Shown here piece by piece: positions 33,817 to 42,709 of a stretch of 64,000 bases of DNA; the first letter of the stretch is position 1; each line of letters opens with the position of its first letter. The translations under genes and the position numbers were made by a program. The notes below the pieces were generated by a model. That model saw nothing but the letters and a program-made list of their open reading frames with translations. It did not search any database and was not told where the DNA came from. The stretch lies in NCBI GenBank assembly GCA_014359885.1, contig JACIYN010000023.1, positions 113,733 through 177,732 on the forward strand, written 5' to 3'. This stretch comes from Desulfacinum sp. Its GTDB lineage: Bacteria; Desulfobacterota; Syntrophobacteria; Syntrophobacterales; DSM-9756.

Positions 33817-35643
33817 TCAAAAGGCCTGGCCCAGACTTACATAGAACTGGAAGGCATCGTCAATGCCTTCCCTGCGATTGAGCGGGAAAGCCACGTCGAT
33901 CCGGAAGGGGCCCAGCGGCGAGTAGTAGCGCAGCCCCAGGCCCGCTCCCCAGCGGGGTGTCTCGCCGGAGCCGGCAAGGGCGTCGGCATAGGCGGAACCT
34001 CCGTCCACGAAAAGGACCATGCCGTAGCGCTCGGTGATCTTCCACCGGGCCTCCGCATTCACAAGAAAGAAGGATCGGCCGCCCACCGGATCCGTTCCTT
34101 CCAAGGGCCCCACGCTCTGGTATTCGTATCCCCGGACGGATCCGCCTCCCCCCACATAGAAGCGGATGTCGGCCGGAACGGCGTCGCGGCCCGCGCCCAA
34201 GATGGAACCCGCGGCGGCCTTGAAAGCCAGGACGAGGCGCCTGTCGTCCAGCACTTCCCTGTAGGCGCTCGCAGAGGCGGACAGTTTGGAAAAGGCCAGG
34301 GACAGGTCCAGCATATCCCAGTAGGGCGAAAAATTCAGCTGAAGCCTCAGCCCCTTGGACGGATCCAGGGGATCGTCCGTGTTGTCCAAAGCAAACAACA
34401 CGGGCGCATAGAGAAGGCCGAAGGAGTCTTCCTTTCCGTCTTCTTCCACCGACGACAATCGAAAGCCGGCTCCGGCGCCCACCCGCACGCCGCCGCCCAG
34501 GTTTCGCTGGAGGGTCACCAGAGCGTCCGCCGCCTGGGAGAGATACGCGTCGGTGTCCTCCCGGGAAAATTCGGCTTCCATCTGCAAGGATTGGTTCATT
34601 CTCAGGTAGTCGCGAATAAGAAAAGCCCCGCTCAGGCTCTGGCTGAGAGGGGATGCGGTGACGCCCAGATCCAATCGCTCCCCGCGCCGTCGCATGTTCC
34701 GGTGCTGCCAGGACACCTTCGCCCCGGGCCCCGTGTCCGTCGTATAGGACAAGCCCCCCCGGAAGGTGCGATGCCTTCGTTCCACGACGGTGAGAACCAC
34801 GGGAAGACGCCCCTGGTCATCCACCTTCTCGGCCGTGGAAAAACGAACGATGGAAAAGAGGTCCAGAGCCACGAGCCGGTTTCTCGCCTCGTTGAGAAGG
34901 CGCCTGTCGAACAGGCGGCCTTCCCGCCAGGGGATGCGAGCCCGGACCACCTCTTCGTCAACCGATTCCAAGCCTTCGATGCGCAAGGGGCCGAAAAGGG
35001 CCCGGGGCCCGGGATCCACCCGGTAGGTGACCCGCACGCGGCGCACATCGTGGTCCACCACCACCTTTCTTTCCCGGATGCGGGAAAGGGGATACCCGTT
35101 GTCGGCCAGGAGGGTGAGAAGCCGTTTGTCCGCATCGAGGATGGCCTGGGAGGCCGCCGGTGCCCCTTCGGGCAGCGCGGCCTTCAAGGATTCCAGGAGC
35201 TTCGCCGTCAGCGCCGCTTCCAGCCGGGGAGCTTCCAGCCGGGGCACGTCCAGGAGATAGGGGGAGCCCGGTTCGATTTGAAAGACGAGACGAAGGGGCT
35301 CCCTCGTCGTTTCCAGCCGGAAGGTTACGCGGCCGCCGTAATAGCCGCGCGAGCGGAGCCAGGATCGGATCGTTCGGCGATCCTTTTCGGCCCGTCGCCT
35401 GAGCTGGGCCTGGGAGACGGCTCCTTCCGGCTTTAACTGCACGCTTCCAAGGAGCGGCCGAATGTCGGCAAGATCCCGCTTTTCCAAGGTGCCCTCGAAG
35501 TCCACCTCGTAGGCGATGGTTCCCGGGACCTGCCCGAGGACCCGGGTCGCCCCGGCAAACACCGTCAGGACCAGGATCCCCATCAGCATCCAGGCGGTGG
35601 AAAATCGTCCGAGAACCCGTTCATGGGAAGGTGTCTTGAGCAA
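33817..35643 (-). CDS. tamA: TamA, Omp85-family outer-membrane protein
   Basis: 608 residues if the TTG at 35643 is used; an ATG at 35589 is an alternative and neither has a strong ribosome site. A signal-like helix (MLMGILVLTVFAGATRVLG) precedes three POTRA domains to about residue 265. A 16-strand barrel follows with the conserved GGGGSVRGYEYQSVGP loop and a C-terminal phenylalanine as the insertion signal. Together with TamB it helps place outer-membrane proteins or move phospholipids. First gene of the tamA-pagL-tamB operon. Confidence 0.9.
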   Translation of the reverse strand: MLKTPSHERVLGRFSTAWMLMGILVLTVFAGATRVLGQVPGTIAYEVDFEGTLEKRDLADIRPLLGSVQLKPEGAVSQAQLRRRAEKDRRTIRSWLRSRGYYGGRVTFRLETTREPLRLVFQIEPGSPYLLDVPRLEAPRLEAALTAKLLESLKAALPEGAPAASQAILDADKRLLTLLADNGYPLSRIRERKVVVDHDVRRVRVTYRVDPGPRALFGPLRIEGLESVDEEVVRARIPWREGRLFDRRLLNEARNRLVALDLFSIVRFSTAEKVDDQGRLPVVLTVVERRHRTFRGGLSYTTDTGPGAKVSWQHRNMRRRGERLDLGVTASPLSQSLSGAFLIRDYLRMNQSLQMEAEFSREDTDAYLSQAADALVTLQRNLGGGVRVGAGAGFRLSSVEEDGKEDSFGLLYAPVLFALDNTDDPLDPSKGLRLQLNFSPYWDMLDLSLAFSKLSASASAYREVLDDRRLVLAFKAAAGSILGAGRDAVPADIRFYVGGGGSVRGYEYQSVGPLEGTDPVGGRSFFLVNAEARWKITERYGMVLFVDGGSAYADALAGSGETPRWGAGLGLRYYSPLGPFRIDVAFPLNRREGIDDAFQFYVSLGQAF

Positions 35644-35955
35644 TGTCGAACCACCCGGCTCTAGTGCGACGCATCACCCGGCGCATCCCCTGCGCGCGGT
35701 CATGGGGGACTTGGCGGCCCCCGGGGCTCCCCGGTGAAAGGCGCCGCCATCGGCATTTCCCCGCATTATGGATTCCGCAACGGGTGTTGGCAAGGCTCCT
35801 GGGGCACGGCAGAGCTTTTCGCCGCTCCTCCGGCATTGCCCAATGGAAGGCTCTTGACTATGGTGTGGAGCGGACCAGCCACCGGAGGGGAAAAACGAAC
35901 ACGCGACGAAAGGCACCTCCAAAGACAAATGGATGACACCGGGAGGAAGGAAAGC
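35644..35955. other. Divergent intergenic region, tamA / coenzyme A disulfide reductase-like gene
   Basis: Roughly 310 bases without a supported gene. Regulatory signals for both directions should lie here. TTGACT at about 35853 is a possible -35 for the rightward gene, but no good -10 follows at the right distance. No dispersed repeat recognised. Confidence 0.5.
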
Positions 35956-37638
35956 ATGAGCAACGGAAAGCGGATTCTGATCGTGGGAGGCGTGGCCGGA
36001 GGCGCTTCCTGCGCCGCACGTGCCCGAAGGATGGACGAGCAGGCGGAGATCATCCTGTTCGAGCGCGGCCCCTTCGTATCGTTCGCCAATTGCGGCCTGC
36101 CCTACTACGTGGGCGACGTGATCCGCCGGGAACAGAGCCTCCTGGTGGCCACGCCGGAGCTGTTCCGGGACCGCTTCAACATCCAGGTGCGTCTGCATTC
36201 CGAGGTGGTGGCCATCAACCGGCAAGAAAAGACCGTGACGGTCCGGGATCATGGGAGCGGAACAAATTACGAGGAACGCTACGACGCCTTGGTCCTCTCA
36301 CCGGGGGCATCCCCCGTCAAACCGCCCATCGAAGGGCTGGACCTTCCGGGGGTCTTTTCCGTTCGGACCATTCCCGACAGCCGGGAGATCCGAAAGCGGA
36401 TCGAGGAGGCCCGGGCGGGCCGCGCCGTGATCATTGGAGGCGGGTACATCGGGCTGGAAATGGCGGAAAATCTCCTCCGGCGAAACCTCCAGGTGACCCT
36501 GGTGGAACTGCAGCGCCAGCTCATGCCCCTTTCCGACCCGGAGATGGTCGTTCCCATCCACGAAGCCCTCACGGAGCGAGGCGCGGACATCCGGCTGGGC
36601 GAGGAAGTCGCGCGGGTGAGTCGAAGCGACGACGGGCTCCTCACCGTGCACCTGAAATCGGGCGGCACGGTGGATTCTGATGTGGTCATCCTGGCCGTGG
36701 GGGTGCGCCCGGAAGTACGGCTGGCTATGGAGGCCGGTTTAGAGCTGGGGCCCATGGGCGGAATCCGGGTGGATGAGCGCATGCGGACCAGCGATCCCCA
36801 CATCTGGGCCGTGGGCGATGCGGTGGAGGTCTACAACGTGGTGACGGGAAGCTGGGGACTCATGCCCCTGGCGGGCCCCGCCAACCGCCAGGGGCGGATC
36901 GCCGCCGATGTGATCTGCGGCCGGGACGTGCGGTTCCGCGGCGTTCAGGGGACCGCCGTGGTGGGGGTTTTCGACCAGGTGCTGGCCGCCACAGGCCCCA
37001 GTGAAAAGGTGCTGAAAAGGCTGGGACTCTGGGATTCCCCCCTGCAATGCGAAAAGATCTATCTACATCCGGGCCACCACGCCAACTATTACCCCGGAGC
37101 CGAAGTCATCACCATCAAGCTCATCTTCTCCAAAAAGGACGGCAGGATCATCGGTGCCCAGGCCGTGGGCAAGGAGGGCGTGGAAAAGAGGATCGACATC
37201 ATCTCCATGGCAATCCAGAAAGGGGGCACCGTCTTTGATCTGGAGGAGGCGGAACTGTGTTATTCGCCCCAATTCGGCTCGGCGAAGGATCCCGTCAACC
37301 TGGCGGGCATGATCGCCGCCAACGTCCTGCGGGGGGATGTGGAGGTGGTCCACGCCCCCGAGATGGCGGCGCGACCGGAGGGCGTCTGCGTCCTGGATGT
37401 GCGGGAGCCGTTGGAATTCAAACGGGGCCACGTGGAAGGGGCCGTCCACATTCCCCTGGGGGAACTCCGCCGCAGGATGAACGAGCTGCCCCGGGATCGC
37501 GAGATCTGGGTCTACTGCTACGTGGGCCAGCGCTCCTATGTGGCGGCCCGGGCGCTTCGCCAATACGGCTTCCGGGCCAAGAACCTGAGCGGCGGCTACC
37601 GCAGCCTGCTCATGTGGCAAAAGGCCGTGGACCTGTAG
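35956..37638 (+). CDS. FAD-dependent CoA-disulfide/persulfide reductase fused to rhodanese domain
   Basis: 560 residues from the ATG at 35956, with GGGAGGAAGG upstream. The N-terminal FAD site is ILIVGGVAGGASCAARARR; the redox cysteine is Cys46 in SFANCGLPYY, as in CoA-disulfide reductases. A second Rossmann motif (VIIGGGYIGLEMAENLLRR) binds NAD(P)H. From about residue 465 a rhodanese domain carries its catalytic cysteine in VYCYVGQRSY. The domain order matches NADH-dependent persulfide reductases, which reduce CoA-persulfides or polysulfide and so link sulfur metabolism to thiol balance. Apparently monocistronic. Confidence 0.92.
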   Translation: MSNGKRILIVGGVAGGASCAARARRMDEQAEIILFERGPFVSFANCGLPYYVGDVIRREQSLLVATPELFRDRFNIQVRLHSEVVAINRQEKTVTVRDHGSGTNYEERYDALVLSPGASPVKPPIEGLDLPGVFSVRTIPDSREIRKRIEEARAGRAVIIGGGYIGLEMAENLLRRNLQVTLVELQRQLMPLSDPEMVVPIHEALTERGADIRLGEEVARVSRSDDGLLTVHLKSGGTVDSDVVILAVGVRPEVRLAMEAGLELGPMGGIRVDERMRTSDPHIWAVGDAVEVYNVVTGSWGLMPLAGPANRQGRIAADVICGRDVRFRGVQGTAVVGVFDQVLAATGPSEKVLKRLGLWDSPLQCEKIYLHPGHHANYYPGAEVITIKLIFSKKDGRIIGAQAVGKEGVEKRIDIISMAIQKGGTVFDLEEAELCYSPQFGSAKDPVNLAGMIAANVLRGDVEVVHAPEMAARPEGVCVLDVREPLEFKRGHVEGAVHIPLGELRRRMNELPRDREIWVYCYVGQRSYVAARALRQYGFRAKNLSGGYRSLLMWQKAVDL

Positions 37639-37704
37639 GCCGTGCCGCCCTTTCCTCCAAGCGGGGTGGCGGGCATGGCGCCATGATCCTTGGGTTCCGG
37701 CCTC

Positions 37705-37750
37705 TTCGTAGCCGCGGGGCTTGCAGCCCCGCGGAAAGGCACCATCGCTA
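37705..37750 (+). repeat. Half-copy of the composite palindromic element
   Basis: TTCGTAGCCGCGGGGC with a GCCCCGCGG arm and following AAAGGCACCATCGCTAC matches the left end of the element at 6382. The second hairpin is absent. Confidence 0.65.
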
Positions 37751-37786
37751 CCCAACTTTCCAGAAACCGGCCCGAGAAGTTTACAA

Positions 37787-37862
37787 ACCGTCACTCCCGC
37801 GCAAGCGGGACCCCACAAGTCACAGGTAAGCCTGGATCCCTGCTTCCCGTTCAAGCCGGGGA
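37787..37862 (-). repeat. Dispersed repeat with GC-rich hairpins (copy of the 6228 family)
   Basis: CCGTCACTCCCGCGCAAGCGGGA followed downstream by CCTGGATCCCTGCTTCCCG, a diverged, inverted relative of 6228-6302. As there, it is paired with composite-element sequence. Confidence 0.6.
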
Positions 37863-37905
37863 CACGCTTCGCACGGCTGAAACCGCGAGCCGCACACACA
37901 AAAAA

Positions 37906-37927
37906 AGCCTCCCGGAAACGGGAGGCT
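37906..37927 (-). terminator. Rho-independent terminator
   Basis: Nine-base stem AGCCTCCCG/CGGGAGGCT with a GAAA loop. On the minus strand it is followed by a run of seven T, ending the small gene at 37959-38279. On the plus strand only a short CTTT follows. Confidence 0.85.
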
Positions 37928-37958
37928 CTTTCGTCTCTTGAAGCGACAGGGGCCGGAA

Positions 37959-38279
37959 TCAGCTGGCGGCTTCGCCCTTGGCCTTCTCCAGCTCTGCCTT
38001 GAGCTTTTCCACTTCCTGCTTGTACTTCTCGGCCTCTTCCTTGTACTTGGAAACATCCTCGGAAGCCGCGGCGGGAGCCGCTTCCTCTTCCTCTTTCTTC
38101 TTGCCGAAAGGAAGCTGATCCTTCACTTCGTCGTAACCCAGATAGGCCGCCATGGCGCCGCCCAGAAGCAGCATCAACGGCACAGCACCCGCCAGCAGGT
38201 GCAGGAACGGTTTAAACCAGATGAAGATTCCGATAATCCCCAAAAACGCTGCGGCAATCCCGCCCAGAAACACTTTCAT
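37959..38279 (-). CDS. Small inner-membrane protein with C-terminal coiled coil
   Basis: 106 residues from the ATG at 38279, preceded by AAGGAGGACGG. Two close hydrophobic helices fill residues 1-48 (FLGGIAAAFLGIIGIFIWF and LLAGAVPLMLLLGGAMAAYLG). An acidic Ala/Glu linker follows, then a Lys/Glu heptad coiled coil (EEAEKYKQEVEKLKAELEKA). No family recognised. It has its own terminator and is divergent from the radical SAM gene. The layout suggests a membrane-tethered scaffold or spacer. Confidence 0.8.
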   Translation of the reverse strand: MKVFLGGIAAAFLGIIGIFIWFKPFLHLLAGAVPLMLLLGGAMAAYLGYDEVKDQLPFGKKKEEEEAAPAAASEDVSKYKEEAEKYKQEVEKLKAELEKAKGEAAS

Positions 38280-38383
38280 CGTCCGTCCTCCTTCTCTTCC
38301 CTTAAATGGCTTCCTAGCACCGTGTCGCTCACAAATAGAAAGACGTCCACCGACCGCGGGACATCCTTTGCGAGGGCCTGAAA

Positions 38384-38399
38384 GTGATAAAAATTTCAC
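38384..38399. promoter_or_regulatory. AT-rich dyad, candidate operator
   Basis: GTGA and TCAC arms separated by eight bases in the divergent region between the small membrane protein and the radical SAM gene. One half closely resembles a Rex half-site, but the spacing is two bases too long, so the binding factor is uncertain. Confidence 0.3.
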
Positions 38400-38476
38400 G
38401 TATCCCTTAGCACGCCGCCCGGGCGATTGCAAGGACAAAGTGCCCGGAAAACGGCTTCCCAGGCAGGCCTTTGGGG

Positions 38477-38506
38477 TTGACCCTCCTCGCAAGCCTCCCG
38501 TATATA
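38477..38506 (+). promoter_or_regulatory. Predicted sigma-70 promoter
   Basis: TTGACC at 38477-38482 and TATATA at 38501-38506 with an 18-base spacer, about 70 bases before the radical SAM gene at 38574. Confidence 0.55.
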
Positions 38507-38573
38507 CAAATGCTTTTATCCGGTCCGAAAAACGGGCCGACGCGGCCATGAGGCCCGGCCCACGGGAGATTCC

Positions 38574-41090
38574 ATGAAGAGTATCGATCTGGACGATCTT
38601 CTCCACAACATCGAGCGGCCCGCCCGCTACACGGGCGGGGAAATCCATGCCCGGCTTAAACGTTTCGACGCCGCCCAGGTCCGCATCGCCCTGGCCTTTC
38701 CGGACGTCTACGAAGTGGGCATGAGCCACCTGGGTCTGCGCATCCTTTACCACCTTCTGAACGCCATGGAAGGGGTGATGGCCGACCGGGCCTACACCCC
38801 CTGGCCCGACTTCGAGAAGAGGCTCCGGGAAACCCGGACGCCCCTCTACGGCCTGGAATCCCGCCGTCCGCTGAACCGGTTCGACCTGGTGGGCTTCAGC
38901 CTCCAGTACGAGCTGAGTTACACCAACGTACTGACCATGCTGGACCTGAGCGGCATCCCGCTCAGAAGCGCCGAGAGGGGGGACGGGGATCCCTTCGTGA
39001 TCGCCGGGGGCCCGTGCGCCTTCAATCCGGAGCCGCTGGCGCCGTTTTTGGATCTGGTGGTCCTGGGTGAAGCCGAAGAGGCCCTGAAGGAACTGGTGGA
39101 ATTGTTGCGGCTTTGGAAAGAGGCCGGGGCTCCCCGCTCCGAATTCCTGGAAGCCGCTCGGAAAGTACCGGGGGTCTATGTGCCGGCCTTCTTCACACCC
39201 CGCTACGACGCCTCGGGGCGCCTCCGGGCCGTGGAGCCCCGCTATGCCGACTACCCCAACGTGCGAAAACGGTTGGTCACCGACCTGGACCGGGTCTCCC
39301 CCCTTCCCAGCCACCCCCTGGTTCCCCTGGTGGATATCGTCCACAACCGGCTGGGGCTGGAAATCGCCCGGGGATGCACACGGGGATGCCGCTTCTGCCA
39401 GGCGGGCTACATCTACCGCCCGGTCCGGGAAAGGGACCCGAAAGAAGTCTTTCATAAGGCCCTTACGGCCATCGACACCTCCGGCTTCGAAGAGATCTCC
39501 CTGCTTTCCCTGAGCACGGGAGACTACTGCCAGGTCGCCCCTCTACTGAAAGCCCTCATGGAGGCGGTGGCCCCCCGGAAGGTGGCCGTCTCCCTTCCGT
39601 CCATGCGGGTGGGCACCCTCACCCAGGAGCTCATGGAGCAGATCCGGAAGGTGAGAAAGACGGGGTTCACCGTGGCGCCGGAAGCGGGCAGCGAAAGGCT
39701 CCGGCGGGTGATCAACAAGAACATCTCCGACGCCGACCTGATCACCACCGCCCGCGATGCCTACCACCTGGGCTGGAATCTCATGAAGCTCTACTTCATG
39801 ATGGGACTTCCCACCGAGACGCGGGAGGATCTGGACGCCCTGGCGGACCTTTCCCTGGAGGTTTGGAAGGCGGGCAAGGCCAGGAAAGCCAAGGTCAATG
39901 TGTCTGTTTCCACCTTCGTGCCCAAGCCCATGACGCCCTTCCAGTGGGTGGGCCAGATCCCCCGGGAAGAGATCCGGGAGCGTCTGGCCTACCTCAAGGA
40001 GCGCCTCAAGAAACCGGGAGTGCGCCTCAAGTGGCATGACCCGGATCAAAGCTTCCTGGAAGCGGTCTTCGCCCGGGGAGACCGGCGCCTGGCCCATGTG
40101 ATCGAAGATGCCTGGCGCCGCGGGGCCCGCTTCGACGGCTGGGGGGAATGGCTGCGCATGGAAGTCTGGGAGGAAGCCTTCCGAAGGGCCGGGATCGATC
40201 CGTCCCACTGGGCCCAAGGGGCCTTCCAAGAAAACGACGTGCTGCCCTGGGACCACTTGAGTGCGGGCCTGGACAAGGCCTTTCTCTGGCGGGAATACGA
40301 GAAGGCCCGGGCCGAAGAACCCACGGGCGATTGCCGTTGGGAGCGATGCAGCCGGTGCGGGGTCTGCGATCACAAGGTGGTGGAGCCTCGGCTCCACCGG
40401 GAGGAACCTGCCCTGAATCCGCCGGAAGAAGTTTCGAGCGCCCCGAACGCGCAGGCGCTGCGTACCTACCGCTTCCGCTACGCCAAGCGCGGTCCCGCCC
40501 GATTCCTGGGCCAACTGGAGGTGGGAAGACTCTTTGAACGGGCGCTCCGGCGATCCCGCCTTCCCGTGGTTTTCAGCCGGGGATTCCACCCCCATCCCAA
40601 GGTCTCCTTCTCGGAAGCCCTGCCGCTGGGCATGGAAAGCGAGGCGGAGGAGGGAACCTTGCAGATGGAAAGAGCTCTTTCTCCCGATCAGATCCGAGAG
40701 TCTCTGAACAGGGAGCTTCCCGAAGGCCTGCAGGTTTTGGATGTCTTGGAGGCGCAGCCGGGAAAGCACCCCCCCCGGGAGCGGCTGATCACGTATCGAG
40801 TTTCCCATTTGACCCCCTCCCAAGTGGACTGTATCATGGCAATTTGGCGTATCCGCCCCCGGCTGCGCCTGGTCAAGAAGACGAAGCGGGGGCAGGTGGA
40901 GGCGCCCCTGGACGAGGTGGTGCAAAGCCTGGAACGCGTGAACCCGTCGGCCGTCCTGATGCGACTGGTGGACCGGCCGGGGTGGCATTTCCGGCCTCAA
41001 GCGGTTTTGGAGCAACTGATGGCGGATTCCGAGCCCATTTCCGACACGGCTCGCGTTTGCAAATTGTCCGCGGATCCGCTGGAGTCCTAG
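38574..41090 (+). CDS. TIGR03960-type radical SAM protein fused to DUF2344 domain
   Basis: 838 residues. An N-terminal cobalamin-binding-like domain (VRIALAFPDVYEVGMSHLGLR) precedes the radical SAM core with CTRGCRFC (CX3CX2C) at about residues 267-274. From about residue 625 the TIGR03936/DUF2344 domain follows (YRFRYAKRGPARFLGQLEVG). In many bacteria these are separate neighbouring genes; here they are one polypeptide. The fusion sits directly upstream of RNase G, a common conserved context hinting at rRNA or tRNA modification, but the reaction is unknown. Gap to rng is three bases. Confidence 0.9.
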   Translation: MKSIDLDDLLHNIERPARYTGGEIHARLKRFDAAQVRIALAFPDVYEVGMSHLGLRILYHLLNAMEGVMADRAYTPWPDFEKRLRETRTPLYGLESRRPLNRFDLVGFSLQYELSYTNVLTMLDLSGIPLRSAERGDGDPFVIAGGPCAFNPEPLAPFLDLVVLGEAEEALKELVELLRLWKEAGAPRSEFLEAARKVPGVYVPAFFTPRYDASGRLRAVEPRYADYPNVRKRLVTDLDRVSPLPSHPLVPLVDIVHNRLGLEIARGCTRGCRFCQAGYIYRPVRERDPKEVFHKALTAIDTSGFEEISLLSLSTGDYCQVAPLLKALMEAVAPRKVAVSLPSMRVGTLTQELMEQIRKVRKTGFTVAPEAGSERLRRVINKNISDADLITTARDAYHLGWNLMKLYFMMGLPTETREDLDALADLSLEVWKAGKARKAKVNVSVSTFVPKPMTPFQWVGQIPREEIRERLAYLKERLKKPGVRLKWHDPDQSFLEAVFARGDRRLAHVIEDAWRRGARFDGWGEWLRMEVWEEAFRRAGIDPSHWAQGAFQENDVLPWDHLSAGLDKAFLWREYEKARAEEPTGDCRWERCSRCGVCDHKVVEPRLHREEPALNPPEEVSSAPNAQALRTYRFRYAKRGPARFLGQLEVGRLFERALRRSRLPVVFSRGFHPHPKVSFSEALPLGMESEAEEGTLQMERALSPDQIRESLNRELPEGLQVLDVLEAQPGKHPPRERLITYRVSHLTPSQVDCIMAIWRIRPRLRLVKKTKRGQVEAPLDEVVQSLERVNPSAVLMRLVDRPGWHFRPQAVLEQLMADSEPISDTARVCKLSADPLES

Positions 41091-41093
41091 ACC

Positions 41094-42650
41094 ATGGCTG
41101 CTGAGCTGATCATCAACGCCGACTTCTACGAAACCCGGGTGGCCCTGGTGGAAAACGGCCAGGTGGCTGAACTCTACATCGAACGGGCATCCGATCTGGG
41201 GATCGCCGGAAACATCTACAAGGGCCGGGTCGTTCGAGTCCTTCCGGGCATGCAGGCCGCCTTCGTGGACATCGGCCTGGAAAAGGCGGCCTTTCTTTAC
41301 GTGAGCGACGTCCATCATCCGCTGCTGGAAATGGAGCAGATCTTCCAGGCGGAAGAGCAGGACATGAACGGCGGGGAGGGACCGGACGCCTTGGCCGAGG
41401 TCCGGGAAACGGACCGGCCGGTCAACGGCCGGCACCACGCGGATGTCCCCATCGAGGACCGGCTGCAGGAGGGACAGGAAATCCTGGTGCAGGTGGCCAA
41501 GGAACCGCTGGGGAACAAGGGCGCCCGCATCACCACCCATGTGACCCTGCCCGGGCGAAACCTGGTGCTCATGCCCCTCATGGACCACGTGGGCGTCTCC
41601 CGTCGAATCGAGGACGAGAAGGAGCGAAAGCGCCTTAGGGACCTGGTGCTCGCCATCAAGCCGGCCCATTGCGGCTTCATCGTTCGTACGGCCGCCGAAG
41701 GCGAGGAGCTGGAAAAGATCCAGGCGGAAATGGAGTTCCTCCTCAAGCTCTGGCAAAACATCCAGCGCCGGGCGGAATCCGCCTCCGCCCCCTCCCTGGT
41801 CTACCGGGACCTGGACATCACCCTGCGCGCCGTGCGGGACCTCTTCACCAAGGAGGTGGACCGTCTCGTCATCGACAACGAAGCGGAATACCGCAAGATC
41901 CTTCAATTCACGGAAACCTTCCTGCCCTCCCTCAAGAGCGCCGTGGAACTCTACGACGGCACGGAACCCATCTTCGACGCCTACGGCATCGAAATGGAGG
42001 TGCAGCGGGCTCTGAGCAAGAAGGTGTGGCTCAAGTCCGGGGGCTACATCATCATCGAGACCACCGAGGCCCTGACGGCCATCGACGTGAACACGGGCCG
42101 CTATGTGGGAAAGCGCAACCTGGAGGAGACCATCCTCAAGACGAACCTGGAGGCGGTCAAGGAAATCGCCTGTCAGCTCAGGCTCCGGAACATCGGGGGC
42201 ATCATCATCATCGATTTCATCGACATGGAAAAGGAAGCGAACCGGGAGAAGGTCTTCAACGCCCTCAAGGAGGCGGTGAAAAAGGACAAGAGCAAGACCA
42301 ACATCCTGCGCATGTCGGAGCTGGGCCTCATCGAGATGACCCGGAAAAGAACGAAGGAGAGTATCGGGCGCGTTCTGTGCGAGCCGTGCTTTTACTGTGA
42401 AGGGGAAGGGCACCTCAAGTCCACCCAAACCTTGTGCTACGAGATCCTGCGGGAACTGCAGCGGGATCAGCGGGAGCTCTTCGGACGCAATGTGCTGATC
42501 CTTGTCCATCCTCAGGTGGCGGCACGACTGCTGGATGAGGAGCGCGCGGCCCTGGAGCGGCTGGAAGAGAAACTCCACGCCTGTTTTCAGGTGCAGGGAG
42601 AACGCCATTTCCACCTGGAACAGTACGAGATCGCTCCTTTGGAGAGCTGA
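41094..42650 (+). CDS. rng: Ribonuclease G/E family endoribonuclease
   Basis: 518 residues, close to RNase G length and without the long C-terminal degradosome tail of RNase E. An N-terminal S1-type RNA-binding domain (GNIYKGRVVRVLPGMQAAFVDIG) is followed by the catalytic core with the DNase I-like metal aspartates (TAIDVNTG and IIDFIDM). The zinc-link cysteines are present in CEPCFYCEGEG. It trims 16S rRNA and decays mRNA in other bacteria. Co-transcribed with the radical SAM-DUF2344 gene. Confidence 0.93.
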   Translation: MAAELIINADFYETRVALVENGQVAELYIERASDLGIAGNIYKGRVVRVLPGMQAAFVDIGLEKAAFLYVSDVHHPLLEMEQIFQAEEQDMNGGEGPDALAEVRETDRPVNGRHHADVPIEDRLQEGQEILVQVAKEPLGNKGARITTHVTLPGRNLVLMPLMDHVGVSRRIEDEKERKRLRDLVLAIKPAHCGFIVRTAAEGEELEKIQAEMEFLLKLWQNIQRRAESASAPSLVYRDLDITLRAVRDLFTKEVDRLVIDNEAEYRKILQFTETFLPSLKSAVELYDGTEPIFDAYGIEMEVQRALSKKVWLKSGGYIIIETTEALTAIDVNTGRYVGKRNLEETILKTNLEAVKEIACQLRLRNIGGIIIIDFIDMEKEANREKVFNALKEAVKKDKSKTNILRMSELGLIEMTRKRTKESIGRVLCEPCFYCEGEGHLKSTQTLCYEILRELQRDQRELFGRNVLILVHPQVAARLLDEERAALERLEEKLHACFQVQGERHFHLEQYEIAPLES

Positions 42651-42709
42651 ACCGGCGGGGACCTGTTATCAAGAGAAGCGCTGAGATCGGCGGGGAAAGC
42701 GGACGACTG

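Noticed and set aside
39543..42614. Very long open frame (over 1,000 codons) on the minus strand
   Set aside because: It lies exactly antisense to the radical SAM and RNase G genes. High GC at third codon positions removes stops from opposite frames; its protein has no recognisable domain.
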